The notes below the pieces were generated by a model. That model had not been told where the DNA came from, ran no database searches, and saw nothing but the letters and a program-made list of their open reading frames with translations. The position numbers and the translations under genes are program-made. From NCBI RefSeq assembly GCF_001039355.2, contig NW_019776079.1:1048023-1112022 (forward strand): a DNA stretch of 64,000 nucleotides. The letters are read 5' to 3'. Within the stretch, counting starts at the first letter, position 1. Every line of letters begins with the position of its first letter. This DNA is from Lingula anatina. Lineage: Eukaryota; Brachiopoda; Lingulata; Lingulida; Lingulidae. Positions 25,201 to 43,848 of the stretch are shown piece after piece.

Positions 25201-28200
25201 CTTGATGAAGATGACATTGCAGAAATACTACAGGTCACTACAATACCTGCAGAGATTCGCCAGAAGCTACTGAAAGCGACATTATGTACCACCGACGCCA
25301 GTGTAAATCACGTATTTGAATCACTTGTGCCAGTCACACCAAATGGAGGAAGCATCGACATTCAACAGAAACAGAGAGCTGATCCCGTGATAAACAGATT
25401 ACGCTATTTCCTTCAGACAGGTAACAGTCCGTCAGCAAGGGAGAGGCGAAAAGAAGTCCCAGATGTGAAGAGACTTTTAAGACAGATGGAGCGATTTCAT
25501 GAGCACGACGGAATCCTATACAGAAAATGCAGAGATCCAGGCAATGGTGGAGAGATAAATCAACTCTTGCTGCCAGAAAATCTGAAGGAAACAGTATTGA
25601 ATGCTCTACATGATCGAATGGGACATCAGGGGGCTGAACGTACAGAAAAATTGATCCGATCAAGATACTATTGGCCTCATATGTCTGTCGACGTTAAGGA
25701 CTGGATATCAAACTGTGAAAGGTGTAATCTGGCCAAAATGCCATCACGAAATATTCGTACACCTATGCAAAGCATCATAGCTCATGAGCCAATGGAAATC
25801 GTCGCCATTGATTTCACAGTTTTGGAACCAGCCGGAAACGGAATTGAAAATGTTCTAGTCATGACTGACGTATACAGCAAATTTACAATTGCCGTACCTA
25901 CGAAGAACCAGACAGCTCAGACAGTTGCGAAAGCCCTTGTGCGGGAATGGTTCCTACATTATGGAGTGCCTCAAAGAATTCACTCAGATCAAGGAAAATC
26001 ATTCGATGCCAAGATAGTGAGTGAGTTGTACAAAATTTATGGAATTGATAAATCCCGCACAACACCATACCACCCGAGAGGGAATGGACAGTGCGAGAGA
26101 TTCAATCGTACAATGCATGATCTCTTACGTACACTAACACCAGCTCAGAAGACCAAGTGGCCGGACTTCTTGCCTGAACTAGTGTATGCTTACAATGTCA
26201 CTCCACATTCAGCCACTGGATTTAGTCCATTTTATTTGATCTTTGGTCGAGTACCGAAGCTGCCCATTGATTTAATGCTCGATACTTCAACTGCAGTTCC
26301 AGACAACAGGACAGAATGGATATGTCGTCATAGAGAGAGACTTAAGGAGGCTTATAGAAAGACCACCAAGCAACTAGAAGCTGACATTGAAAAGAGGAAA
26401 AGGGTTTATGATAGAAGTGCAGAAGAGAGCGTGCTGCAAGTCGGGGATCACGTGCATCTCCGCAACCGCATTCAGGGCAGAAATAAGATTGGGGATGCAT
26501 GGTCACCTGAAGTCTATATTATTAAAGAAAGGAAAGACAATACCTACATGGTGGTTGCTATGGTCGGGCGAAAAACCTCCTGTGTTAATCGCAAGGACTT
26601 GAAGACTGTAACAAAAGCTATTGAAAATCGCAAATCGCGAAGAAATGCAGTCAACCAAAGAAGAGGAGATATTTCGATTTCTTCGGAATCAGACAATGAT
26701 AATGAACATGGAACTGTTTCTAGTTCTTCTGAATCTGACAGTGACAATGAACTGGGTTTTGACGTTCAAATGGAAATGCGATGTGAAAGTAGTTCCGACT
26801 CGGAACACTCGGCTCATACAGATGAAGTAGAACCCCCCTCACAATCTGTACGACGCACAACTCGGCGCCGTGCAGGTTTTCATTCGAATCCGTATAATGA
26901 GCCTCGTTCCGTATTAAACCAAAACTTTCATTAGACGTGGTCGTCTAATATTTTTTCCAGGGGAGACTGTACCCTGTTTTGTTCTTTGTCTTGTACATTT
27001 TTGATGCAATGTCGTCGTTGCCACTGACGACGCAGAACGTCGTGAGCCACGTCATCGGCCGCACACGACGCAGCACACTCGTGGAGGCCGTGACGCGCTC
27101 GGCGTTTTTGATGTGTAGTTTTGTTCTGTTTGATGTTGGACTTTGATGTGCCGTAAGCGGGCTTATTCTTTTATGAAAGCACAGGATTCTCTGGAAGCCT
27201 TAATTTTAGTCTTATTTTAATTCTTATTTTGATTACCAAAAATAAACTTATCTGAAAACCCCAGTTGTCGTTATTATCCCGCTTACAACCAAACTATTTA
27301 ACAACTATTGATTTGAACATGTAATTTGCAAAGATTCAAACCATGGTCTATCTCTAGCATTATATATGATTACAAGTAGGCAGTATAAGAAGACCCTGTA
27401 ATATGAAAAATAGACTATAAACGATATTTTGTCAAATTCTCTTTAAAAAAATTATGCAGTTTCCATCAGATTTCTATATGGTTGTATTTACCTGCATGAT
27501 CTAAATCTGTATGCAGAGTTAGATTTCCCTTTCCAGTTGAGTTCCTGGTGTTTGCTTCCATCCTTGGTATTCCACACACTGGAATGTTTGTCATGAGACA
27601 CTGTGACAATCTGAAACAGTTATTTATCTAATTAGTCAAAGAAAACACCTGCTCATATGTTGCCTCTTTCTGAGGTAATTCATAGTCAGTGTATACTGAA
27701 AGACAATTTATTATATTGAATAAAATCTCACACTGACTTTCAATCAATATAAAAAAATAATATAACTTTCAAGAAAAATGAACCTTTCAATCTGCAGGTT
27801 TAGCATGTCTGTGTACTTTAACACGCAGCCTATAATATGACAGTAAAGGTAAGAATATTTTCACAATTAATGGTATCAATCAAATGTGTTTCAAAAAAGA
27901 CAAAACTCAATAACATAAATGCTGAAAAAGTATTTATAATCTGTAGAAATCTGTTAAACATAAAACATTACTCATTTATCAGCTTCAATTGACTTTAACT
28001 CAATTTATGTGCTATAAAATTGAACAATGATTATACATACTTGAGGCAGAACAAATAATACAAATTAAATCAGTTTATTTATTATGAATCATTCACCTGA
28101 TTTCCATCTGGACTAATAGATAGATCTTCAATCTCTCCTTCATGTGCTTCAATTTCCTGGAGTCTTTTCAGTTCTGGGAGCTTTAGATTAAGATTGTATT

Positions 28201-30131
28201 TATACATTTTGTGTTAATTAACGTCAACTGAAAGAAATTACCCCACTTTCAATCCACTTATCAATATATTATCTTATTAATATCATACAAGCTTCCGGAG
28301 AAATTAATTTTGAAAATGAAATCACAAATTCACCTAAGACCAATGTAATACTTGAAACAATATAAATAAAAAAGAAGAAAAATATACAATCAAAAAAAAC
28401 ATGAGGGACTTGGAAGGAAGTACATTATGTACATTTATGTTATTGAATTTCTTTTTCTCTACTAAGAACTGAAGAATGATGAGGCTTACTTTCCATATCC
28501 TTAAAAATCCATCTGCTCCTCCTGTTGCAAGGATTTTTCCATCTAAACTGATCTGAACCACTTTTTGAAAACCACCATCACCATGAAAGTCTGTTTGAAT
28601 TGTTTTAAAAGGGTCAACTTGAAAGGACACCAATTTTTCAACTTCCTTGCTCTTGGAATCTGGCTGCGACTGTTTTCCTTTTCTTTGCCTGACAGCACTG
28701 TCTTTAGTGTCTTCTTCTGGAAATATAGGAACATTTTACAGTTATTAATTATAATTGAATATGGGGCTTCTAATATTTAATGGAAGGTTATAAGTCTTAT
28801 TTCTGCTATGTTTTTTAATATCAAAAACCTATTCAAGTTGTGCTGACATAAAGTATTGTTTGAGAATGAATGTTTTATTAGGGCAGCTATTCATATCAAT
28901 AATCCATATATTATGTATATCAATATGTGGAATGCAAAACTAATGCAAGTATATTAAGTGGTAAACATTTCTATAATGTGAACAGGTTGCCTTCATTTAG
29001 TATGTAGTTCAAAAACACCAAATTTTTCTTCATCCTTTTTTCACAATGAAAAATAATTGCACACCAGAAATAAAGATAACTGCAAGTGGCAAAAACCAAG
29101 AACTAATCACTGTGTACAATTGCAGGCATTTATTTTAATATAATAGTTAAATCTATTATTGATTATTAACCTACTATGTTTATCTTCAGTGTCTTCCAAA
29201 GTAATCACTTTATGCTTTAAGTTGTAAAAGCGACAGTTTTCTTCCATGCCAGCAGCTAGCATAAATCCTTTTTCATTCTCATGAACAGCAGTGTTCATAA
29301 TAGCACATTCCAGATCTGAAAATTTCAGCACGCTTCTAGCCTCTACATCTGCTCTGTCACATCTCAATTGGAAGATCTCCTGTTGAATTGGAAAAAATAA
29401 AACAAAGTAAATTAGTTAAATTCTGACAAATAAGAACAGAAAAGATACAAAAAAGGTGTATTAGAATAGCCTTCATACAGTGACATTGTTTTCTTTCACA
29501 TATTTTCCATTACATAGATCTACGTACATCCATTGTACTGCATCGTGGAAATGAGAACATGTCACTTTTTTAATTAAGAACAGGTAAATGTCCTGTATAC
29601 TACCGGGGTATATTGGAACTAATATTTAAGGGAACTCAAGGGAATCACCCAAGAATAAAACTGAACAAAATTTCATGTGTTTTGGAGTAGAGTATGGCCC
29701 TGTGGATAAAAACAATGGCAGTTAAGTACAACAATGTACCAGATTTGACCTGTATAATTTATCCACAGATATTGACCTTTATAGAAGACGCTTGTGCTTC
29801 TTACTTAGAATGACCAGAGGTCTTACCTAGGCCAAGGCATAAATTATTACACCTGCAGAAAATATGGGCAGGTTAAGGCCTAATGATGAGGCAAATCAAA
29901 ATCTGTGAATATGGACTACATTCTACTTATAAAAAAAAATAATAATAATAAAAATAAAATAAACTGGAATATACCCCTCCAGTAACTTTCTTAAAATATT
30001 TTGCATGTACTTACTAGTAATTATTACTGTAAAATTACATGCATACTAATCAGCAGCTATGATCTAGCACTCCTATAGATTAATAAGTTTCCTATTTACA
30101 TTTTAAAAGTACAGAATGAGTTAACACAATT

Positions 30132-30209
<78 letters not shown>

Positions 30210-30522
30210 GGCTTCTGCACTATTAGAAGCACCTACTTCATATGGACAATAAAAACGTTTATATTGGCTGTAAATGGGTGAAGGCACATTGAGGGTGACT
30301 CGTTGCAATGACTAGTGCTACGTAGCATTTGAGTTGGCACCAAAAGCCGACTGGCATCAAAACACATTTGCCAGAGCCTGTACTTACAAATGCATTTGGA
30401 ACCCCGGTTTTGGCTGTCCCTCCCCCTCCTGCTACAATAAAATGCCGATCACCAACCGCATTGACGGCATACGGTGGGAATTCCAAATGTCCAAGTAACA
30501 GGCCCTTCTTCTTCGGAGCCAT
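19265..30522 (-). CDS. PREB: Prolactin regulatory element-binding protein / SEC12-type Sar1 exchange factor
   Basis: Nine exons (30388-30522, 29175-29379, 28490-28716, 28097-28180, 27492-27610, 21222-21398, 20436-20508, 19898-20057, 19265-19350) total 1266 bp, or 421 aa; human PREB is 417 aa. This ER-membrane protein loads GTP on Sar1 to start COPII coat assembly. The N-terminal SEC12-type loop AGGGGTAKTG is at 31-40. WD40/beta-propeller blades follow, with GKILATGGADGFLRIWK in exon 3, AHEGEIEDL in exon 4 and VSHDKHSSVW in exon 5. Exon 7 carries the conserved GLGTINGSIAIY. The last exon encodes a single C-terminal transmembrane helix with a very short lumenal tail. Intron 5 (21399-27491) contains a complete retrotransposon in antisense orientation, and intron 6 contains an N gap. 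Both should splice out. Confidence 0.95.
20812..21074. other. Assembly gap (263 N)
   Basis: A run of N flanked by A-rich sequence on both sides, in PREB intron 6. Frames reported across it have no meaning. Confidence 0.99.
21537..21856 (+). repeat. 5' LTR (320 bp)
   Basis: Begins TGTACCCTG and ends CGCTTACA (TG...CA). It contains an AATAAA at 21810-21815 and a CpG-rich stretch (about 21580-21675). It differs from the 3' LTR at two sites: a versus g near 21660, and g versus a near 21809. Confidence 0.97.
21859..21876 (+). promoter_or_regulatory. Primer-binding site, tRNA-Leu type
   Basis: TGGTACCAGAAGTGGGGT starts 2 bases after the LTR. It is complementary to a tRNA 3' end of the form ...CCACTTCTGGTACCA. 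The acceptor stem (5' ACCAGAA) matches animal tRNA-Leu, probably the UAA isoacceptor. The tRNA identification is from general knowledge of tRNA ends. Confidence 0.7.
21893..22852 (+). CDS. gag: Retrotransposon Gag
   Basis: 319 aa, starting 36 bp after the LTR. The N terminus (EEKLRQLEEELSKI) predicts a short coiled coil. The central part is a retrotransposon Gag/capsid-like helical region (around residues 40-190, including DRFQTPRESIREFSRKL). A second coiled coil lies near 205-240. One CCHC zinc knuckle (CHYCKKMGHIQRDC) near residue 268 is followed by a basic stretch, as expected for nucleocapsid. The protein would form the particle shell and bind the RNA. The stop codon TAA directly follows a slippery heptamer. 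Confidence 0.93.
   Translation: MEEKLRQLEEELSKIRDTQLINVTVTAPPVRKLRKYGGSAHELSTWIEDAQSLLPSIPDPERTKFLTSHLEGIAREEVRLISDDEKNSADKIFNILKSAFGDTRTPVQIKRELYDRFQTPRESIREFSRKLLELTAKLEDSESKNNIVCEVFSENLYDTQVKREVKRIFRCNPRISFSELREEAIRMERDGKPTSQSAHVQSLQSDQGELEKRIDSLATRLEEISTTQQEMISWMRDQQQPRQHRFQPPHGTVQYSAISDGKSAPYTNYRCHYCKKMGHIQRDCRKRRKDMTGQGTPQTTSTFSEVHRTADNYSRDEGN
22843..22886 (+). promoter_or_regulatory. Predicted -1 ribosomal frameshift signal between gag and pol
   Basis: The heptamer GGGAAAC (22843-22849) sits in the gag frame as G GGA AAC, immediately before the gag TAA. A 6-nt spacer follows. A hairpin then pairs 22856-22858 with 22884-22886 and 22859-22863 (CTGCT) with 22875-22879 (AGCAG). The pol frame is the -1 frame and is open across the heptamer. 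Slippery site, spacer length and structure all fit the known rule for -1 frameshifting. Function is inference. Confidence 0.75.
22894..26934 (+). CDS. pol: Retrotransposon Pol polyprotein (protease, RT, RNase H, integrase)
   Basis: 1346 codons from the first ATG, although the frame is open further upstream into gag, so expression as a frameshift product is likely. The aspartic protease has D30-L-G-S, an unusual replacement of the usual D-T/S-G, followed by GILGMN. The reverse transcriptase catalytic box is FLDD near 477. RNase H begins at ETDASQSGLGA near 642. Integrase has an HHCC zinc-binding region (HDRMGHQ near 905, then C-x2-C) and the D,D-35-E triad near 971, 1030 and 1066 (ATG-based numbering, approximate). 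A GPY/F-like module lies near 1195-1230. The C terminus is an acidic Ser/Asp-rich tail with two similar SSESD.DNE blocks. No stop or frameshift is seen. Confidence 0.95.
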   Translation: MEKMIKASLMGKCPTIRCSISGVETELFLDLGSQVTILEEWWFEENLKSQFSDLANASTWLRLTAANGLEIPYLGYFITHTTVLGKTVENCGILVSKGASSPKKSHIAGILGMNVLRHLPDIQELLKKVSPQKSSSFPCVDGHVFKVAGQDMVNIPAWSTRIVSAYGPRYPGMLITEALDNPVCGGLLLNPGLVVSESGHFDVEVFNPTENEVWLRPRSPLGRVSAADIVDTTHQVELKDCGDCIQVSLHPNKSTASVCTAQYATSQAPPESLDWLKDIAVGDISTCDSKRLTEVFSRNKHVFAFCDEDVGLTHTITHPIHTSDDAPVKCPYRRIPPPHFQEVKEHIHDLVKKGVIRPSTSEYASPIVVCRKKNGKIRMCVDYRKLNSKTRKDAYPLPRVEETFDHMSGAKYFSTIDLKAAYNQVEVAEPDQHKTAFTTPMGLYEYVKMPYGLCNSPATFQRLMQLIFRDEMNEKMIVFLDDIIVFSSTIEEHFQRLEMVFQRLGKHGLKIEPSKCHLFKRSVTYLGQIISEQGISPDPDKVKVVSDWPVPQNAAELRAFLGTAGYHRRYIRHFSQKAAPLFSLVNQDPNKGKKRKFGHKLEKSRVPFMWDADHQNAFDTLKSDLISAPVLGFADFSKPFVLETDASQSGLGAVLFQEQEGKRVVIAYASRGLRGAEKKFYSSMKLELLALKWAVTEKFRDFLLAAPFLVLTDNNPLCYVQSSAKLSATEHRWQAELARFNFTIQYRPGKLNGSADGLSRRPPVDDVTVLDEDDIAEILQVTTIPAEIRQKLLKATLCTTDASVNHVFESLVPVTPNGGSIDIQQKQRADPVINRLRYFLQTGNSPSARERRKEVPDVKRLLRQMERFHEHDGILYRKCRDPGNGGEINQLLLPENLKETVLNALHDRMGHQGAERTEKLIRSRYYWPHMSVDVKDWISNCERCNLAKMPSRNIRTPMQSIIAHEPMEIVAIDFTVLEPAGNGIENVLVMTDVYSKFTIAVPTKNQTAQTVAKALVREWFLHYGVPQRIHSDQGKSFDAKIVSELYKIYGIDKSRTTPYHPRGNGQCERFNRTMHDLLRTLTPAQKTKWPDFLPELVYAYNVTPHSATGFSPFYLIFGRVPKLPIDLMLDTSTAVPDNRTEWICRHRERLKEAYRKTTKQLEADIEKRKRVYDRSAEESVLQVGDHVHLRNRIQGRNKIGDAWSPEVYIIKERKDNTYMVVAMVGRKTSCVNRKDLKTVTKAIENRKSRRNAVNQRRGDISISSESDNDNEHGTVSSSSESDSDNELGFDVQMEMRCESSSDSEHSAHTDEVEPPSQSVRRTTRRRAGFHSNPYNEPRSVLNQNFH
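26959..26966 (+). promoter_or_regulatory. Polypurine tract
   Basis: AGGGGAGA immediately upstream of the 3' LTR, the expected plus-strand primer for reverse transcription. Confidence 0.75.
26968..27287 (+). repeat. 3' LTR (320 bp)
   Basis: Same length as the 5' LTR with two substitutions and no indels. AATAAA at 27241-27246 is the likely poly(A) signal of the element. Confidence 0.97.
30131..30206. repeat. Compound (GT)n-(GA)n microsatellite in PREB intron 1
   Basis: About 11 GT units followed by about 26 GA units. Confidence 0.95.
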
Positions 30523-30794
30523 GTTGTCCGTCTCAGCTGAACATTCTCAACTAACGCATTCCTAATGCAGCACCGACGCGAAAACGGGTTTATTCCCAAC
30601 ATTTAGTCTAATCTTATAAACAGCATTTCGTTTTATTCAATCATCTTCCCACTTTACTGTAAAATCGTTAGAGAGTATAATAGACTAGACCACAAGTCCT
30701 AGGCTTTAAGATCTATTCAAAGAACACGTACGTGCGCGTAGGCATAGAATAAAGCGTTAGATCTATATAATGTATAAACATATGATTATAGGCC

Positions 30795-31690
30795 TACACC
30801 AAAACCCAATATCAAGGTGCAAATGAAGTCCCGGATATGCTCTTAAAATATTTAGTGCACTGATTACAAACTATGTCTGATTATTTTAGGGTCCCATATG
30901 AAGAAGCTTGTATCAGTTTCACTCTCCTGAAACCATGAATGATAAAAAAATATTTCCTACACCCCCCAAAAAGAACATTCGTTACCATCACAAATGCAAA
31001 TCAAAATCACCCAGCGTCCAAACTCACTTTGAAAATTCAATAATTACTGGTTTTGTTTTTTTAATTTATCTACTGCAAGTATAATGTTGTAAAAAATTAA
31101 TATTCTTCTGTATAGAGCAGTTATTATTATTTTTTGGAGCTACTTAAGTTTGCTTGTCACTGAATATTATTAAAAGGGGGGGGGGGGGGAAGGATACACC
31201 CAACTGTCAGTAAAATAAGCATTAAATAAACTATTTTCCAGTCTTGGTCAAAATGTCAGAAATGTCAAACTGTCATGGAATCAAAATAAATATTTTAGTC
31301 AACAACAGAAAACCCTGTTTTCTACTGTACCAAGTACTTGGGCAAGATGAAACTTTCTGACTTTTCTGGAGTTCATATGTAACGTAGTATTAGCCTAAGT
31401 TGAGTTACAGTTTAAATATTTATAAAAACATCCTTATGTCATATATAATTTACCATGACTGAATCACTACAAAATATATTGGAATGCAATATAAAAATTA
31501 ACATTATATGGCTGGAAAATGTGTTACCAATAGGCTCCTCACATAATGTATAGACGTAAAATTGAGACATTGATATTTGTTCTATACACGTTTTAAAAAA
31601 TTAAATTCAAGTTTGAATTCATTCAATTTTACTTTTTGATACTTCAACATGAGAAATACATGGGAAATTGGGTTTGGGTGTATAATGTTA
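30795..31690 (-). repeat. 0.9-kb dispersed repeat, copy B
   Basis: Reverse-complement partner of 16080-17055. It carries a G tract (31178-31189) where copy A has a short C tract, and it lacks the AAT microsatellite. No coding capacity. Confidence 0.8.
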
Positions 31691-32249
31691 GGCGAAGTGC
31701 GCAAAAATAATTTTCAACAAATTAAAATTTCTCGTTATTACCAACAACCCAAATTATATGATTAGTTAAATATCTGATTATTTGGTCTCTGATATTTAGC
31801 TACAGTTATTTCATTGTGATCCTATATTGTATCTTTCAAAGTTTCAATTACATTTCTTTTTAATAATGTTACGGCTTTAGTACTTTAAAGAACATACATC
31901 CATTCTTTTTGCCTATCAACTCTTTGTGACTTGTACTGCCAAAGACCAAACTCTTGAAGAAATCTTCAGCTGGCAAGGGTTCATACAATTTATATATCCA
32001 TGAAAATTCATATAAGTTGATATTAAAACACCTCTTAACACAGCTACTGCAAAACAAGTGGTTTTAGGTGCATGTACAACGTAGAACAACTCACACATTC
32101 TTGAAATTATCAATTCAATTGAATGACCTGTTCAATCTTTCATAAATTCTTCTGTTTAGTGGGTATTCTTCATCATCTTACTGTAACCATGTGAAAGCAG
32201 TCACATAATGCTTTTATTATGTTTATAAGTGTTTTTATCTGCAGACCAC

Positions 32250-32251
<2 letters not shown>

Positions 32252-32287
<36 letters not shown>
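32252..32287. repeat. (TA)n microsatellite
   Basis: About 18 TA units. Confidence 0.95.
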
Positions 32288-32290
<3 letters not shown>

Positions 32291-32420
32291 CTTGAAACAG
32301 AAAGTAATATAGTGTAATAGGGTTACTAATAGGTGAGCCCAGAGCATTGCTGTAGCAGAAAAAAGTACTAGTAACTTACATAAATACACATACACTTGCA
32401 TCAATTTTTACAAAATACCA

Positions 32421-32426
32421 TTTATT
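32421..32426 (-). terminator. Candidate poly(A) signal of the NDH-2 gene
   Basis: AATAAA on the minus strand about 215 nt after the stop codon. Confidence 0.5.
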
Positions 32427-32639
32427 TTTCCTGAGCTTATTCTGAAAAGCATAAATCATAAAATTTAATTAGATTGAAATGACTAATACACTTAAAATAA
32501 ATAATGTTTTAATTGTCACATATGGCATTAATCTTTAATTGAAAGCCAGTGATACCATAAAATGAAAATGCGTGCATCCCAGCATCAGTATCACTTCCTA
32601 TGGTCCATGTAATACATTATAACATAGTTATTGTGCAGA

Positions 32640-40407
<7,768 letters not shown>

Positions 40408-40419
40408 GCCTTTTGATCC

Positions 40420-41347
40420 CTGATGAAAATGTACACAGCTGTATACAAGTGAAGTGCAAGCCAACTACATTGTAATTCACTTTATTTTATTTTAAGTGAA
40501 ACTATTAAATAAGGATAAAAATAATTTATCACAACAACACTTTGTTATATGAGATATAACATACATACTTTAAAACAAATAATACTGCCCAATGTATCTA
40601 GAGCTGTTTAAATGTTTAAAGTACAGATAGGAAATATTACTCACCAGTTAATTCTCTGTAGTTTCCTCTGCTATTTCATATACCCTGCACTGAAAAATAT
40701 GATATCACCTTATGCTGAAAGCACAATTTATATAGACTTAGACACATTTCATCATCATGTCACATCAATGCAACAGAAGTGAAGTATTACTTGGGCCAAA
40801 AACATGACCAACACATTTGCACAAGGATGCAAACCCACTTATCCTTGAATGACCTACATACTGTAGTCTCTCACAATAAAAGTATATGTATAGATCTAAA
40901 TGTAGCAATCCCATCTACTATGTTGTCACTGTCATGATGTCATAGAATGCAATTTGCTTCATTTTTGGAAGACATAGTGAGTGTAAAATTTATACCTTTG
41001 CACCAGTAATTTTCTTGTTAAATGTTATTTGCCCTGAGAAGGTTATGTGAAGCAAAATGGGTCATGATTTTGCTCTGATAAAATGGCATTTAATTGCGGC
41101 AGGTGTCTGCCAAACAAGCACACTTTGCTGTACAATATTACAGCTACTGTGTATGTGGGCTAAATACAGATGATAAACAAATGCATGGACAGGCAAAACA
41201 AATCTGACAGTGATGCTGAATTTATATTTAACAAGTAAACAGTACAAATAAATAACAAATAAACAAATACATACATACATTGCACGTCACATGATCTTGA
41301 AAATCCTACAGTTTTGCAATATTTAATATCACAGACACCCTTTTAAA
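40420..41347. other. NDH-2 5' region / ADAT2 3' region
   Basis: Presumed 5' UTR exon and promoter of NDH-2 and the 3' UTR of ADAT2, in head-to-tail arrangement. Nothing else coding was found. Confidence 0.4.
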
Positions 41348-41878
<531 letters not shown>

Positions 41879-42027
41879 TTAAGGCTGTAAAAAGGCAAAA
41901 AAAAAAAAAAAAACAATTTAACGGATGTTATCTTAGAATAGCAATTATGTAGATCTAGAGCAGTTTTAGCCCAAATACACTCCAACTGAGAAGGTGAATT
42001 TAGTGAAAGCTGGCTTATCTAGGTAGC

Positions 42028-42095
42028 TTGCCTCAGTTTTCGGCTTTTTGTCTACTTACTGCGATACATGTAATTACGGCCGAAAACTGAGGCAA
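42028..42095. repeat. 17-bp perfect inverted repeat with about 34-nt loop
   Basis: TTGCCTCAGTTTTCGGC at 42028-42044 is the exact reverse complement of 42079-42095. It lies in the ADAT2 5' UTR intron. It may be a remnant of a hairpin element. Confidence 0.85.
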
Positions 42096-42287
42096 CAATT
42101 AAGGCACTCGAAGTGTCCAGAGAAAAAGCATAATATGGATGTTGGATAGGTATTTGGGTAATATCTGGATAGTTACATTGTGAAATGCATCATTACCATG
42201 CTACTTAAAAGATAGATAAGCATCCTGATTGCACGAATCCTGTGCAAATATAGAAAAATACAAAACAACATCGTCTGCTCGCTTACC

Positions 42288-42465
42288 TCATGAACCGACA
42301 TGCTTCTTCGACGGAACTCGTGACGTCATCGATTTGTAACCTTAGGAATCGATGACGTGCACGCATATAGCTGCAGTTAACAGGGGAATTCGCTCCGTTT
42401 TACACGGATTTGGATGGATAGCATCCCAAATTAACAAATTTAAGAGCATCTAGAAACCAGAAATC
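42288..42465. promoter_or_regulatory. Divergent promoter region of ADAT2 (-) and zinc-finger gene (+)
   Basis: Fewer than 180 bp separate the ADAT2 first-exon donor (42287) from the zinc-finger ATG (42466). The interval contains TGACGTCATCGAT and, about 14 bp on, ATCGATGACGTGCAC, an inverted pair of CRE-like sites. The arrangement suggests shared regulation. No TATA box is evident. Confidence 0.6.
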
Positions 42466-43786
42466 ATGAATACGTTTGTAGTAAGTATATATTTGGTTCC
42501 TGCGAGGTTTTAACGGTCTTTTGTAAGTTGAATTACCCATCGCGCCCTTCGCACAAAGCCGACCGCCATGTAAATAATGAAATCAGTGCATAAGGTTTTT
42601 AAAGTAGTTGTACTTGAAAACATGTGGACTACATAGTATGAAAGTAATGTTGTTTTTGTTGATGTCATTAAAATTTCACATAGCTTGTAACGTTATGTCC
42701 AGTTCCGTTTCGAAATAAATGCGATTACAATGTTGCTTTTAAGCATTTTCCAGTGCAAAATACATTTGTTGTGGCAGCGAGTGCTTTTACATGCCTACTA
42801 CTTGCCTACTAGTATGCCCTATCCTTTTTTAAAGGATTTAGTAAAGACCATCTAGGGCCAACTTAGCAATTAATTAAAAAAAGCCAAATTTCGACATATA
42901 AAGATAATAGTGAGAAACTACTGGTCAAAGTACTTAAGCTTTATATTCAATTTCAAAATTCTCAGACACATCCAAGTGTAAGGATCAAGGGAACAGAAAA
43001 CAACTACAACCCAGTCCAGTGCATAGACCCCAACTGCTTAATCAAACCGCTTCATATGCACTGCCCTTTTTGTGTGAAGACTGACTCTTATCAGGATCCA
43101 GTTATCCTAAAGGCACATTACAGAGTAAAACATGTTGACAAAGGACTCGATTTTGCAGGTAATGTTAACATATTATACCAAATGGATTTTTTTTACTTTT
43201 TGATTAATAACAAGAGAATGGTTGAATTGGTATGCTTTTCTAAAAACAAAATAAAATATTTAAAAAATGTTCTTCATTTGATGTGCAATCGTTGATCCAT
43301 AGTTTTTTCTCACAGACCCATCTGTGAATGTAATACAATATATTTTTTATCAAATTAAGGAGGTTAATTAGTAATATATATTGTGTAATAAGCATAAATC
43401 TTTATAACTGTAGGTTTGAAAATCCTGCGATGTTGTGACCAGTGTGATATTGTGGGTGCCATTAAAGGAGAGAAGAAATTTAAGGGAGCACATTGGCATT
43501 GCTACAAGTGTCGCAATGGATTCAACCGGAGAGATGAAGCTCTGAAGCATTACAAGACTCATTTCCGCAACCCACAAACAACCTTCCAAATTCAAGTTAC
43601 TCAGGTATGGAAAAATCATTGAATCATGTTTTAAACTGAGAATGATAGAAGAAGAATTGCGCCATCCTAATTCTCTTTTTTTAGTCCATCAAAAATTTAA
43701 TTTCAGACTGAAACCCAATATAATATTTGAGCCATTTTTGTTGTAGAACTAGTTTAAAGCATCAAGATACTCTATATTGGAAATGG

Positions 43787-43848
<62 letters not shown>

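Larger units (their letters stand above)
21533..27291 (+). mobile_element. Complete Ty3/Gypsy LTR retrotransposon in PREB intron 5
   Basis: The element proper is 21537-27287, flanked by a 4-bp target duplication ACCA (21533-21536 and 27288-27291). The order is LTR, primer-binding site, gag, pol (protease, reverse transcriptase, RNase H, integrase), polypurine tract, LTR. This domain order is that of Metaviridae. There is no envelope frame. The two 320-bp LTRs differ at only two positions and both long frames are uninterrupted, so the insertion is recent. It lies antisense to PREB. Its GC content and codon use are higher in GC than the surrounding intron. Confidence 0.97.
30523..32639. other. 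PREB upstream / NDH-2 downstream intergenic region
   Basis: Contains the PREB 5' flank, dispersed-repeat copy B (30795-31690), a TA microsatellite (32252-32287) and the NDH-2 3' UTR with a poly(A) signal. No further coding exon was found. Confidence 0.5.

Noticed and set aside
22313-25663. Minus-strand frames inside the retrotransposon
   Set aside because: They are antisense shadows of gag and pol with no domain content.
41062-41280. 72-codon hydrophobic minus-strand frame downstream of ADAT2
   Set aside because: No conserved motif or splice partner; most likely ADAT2 3' flank.
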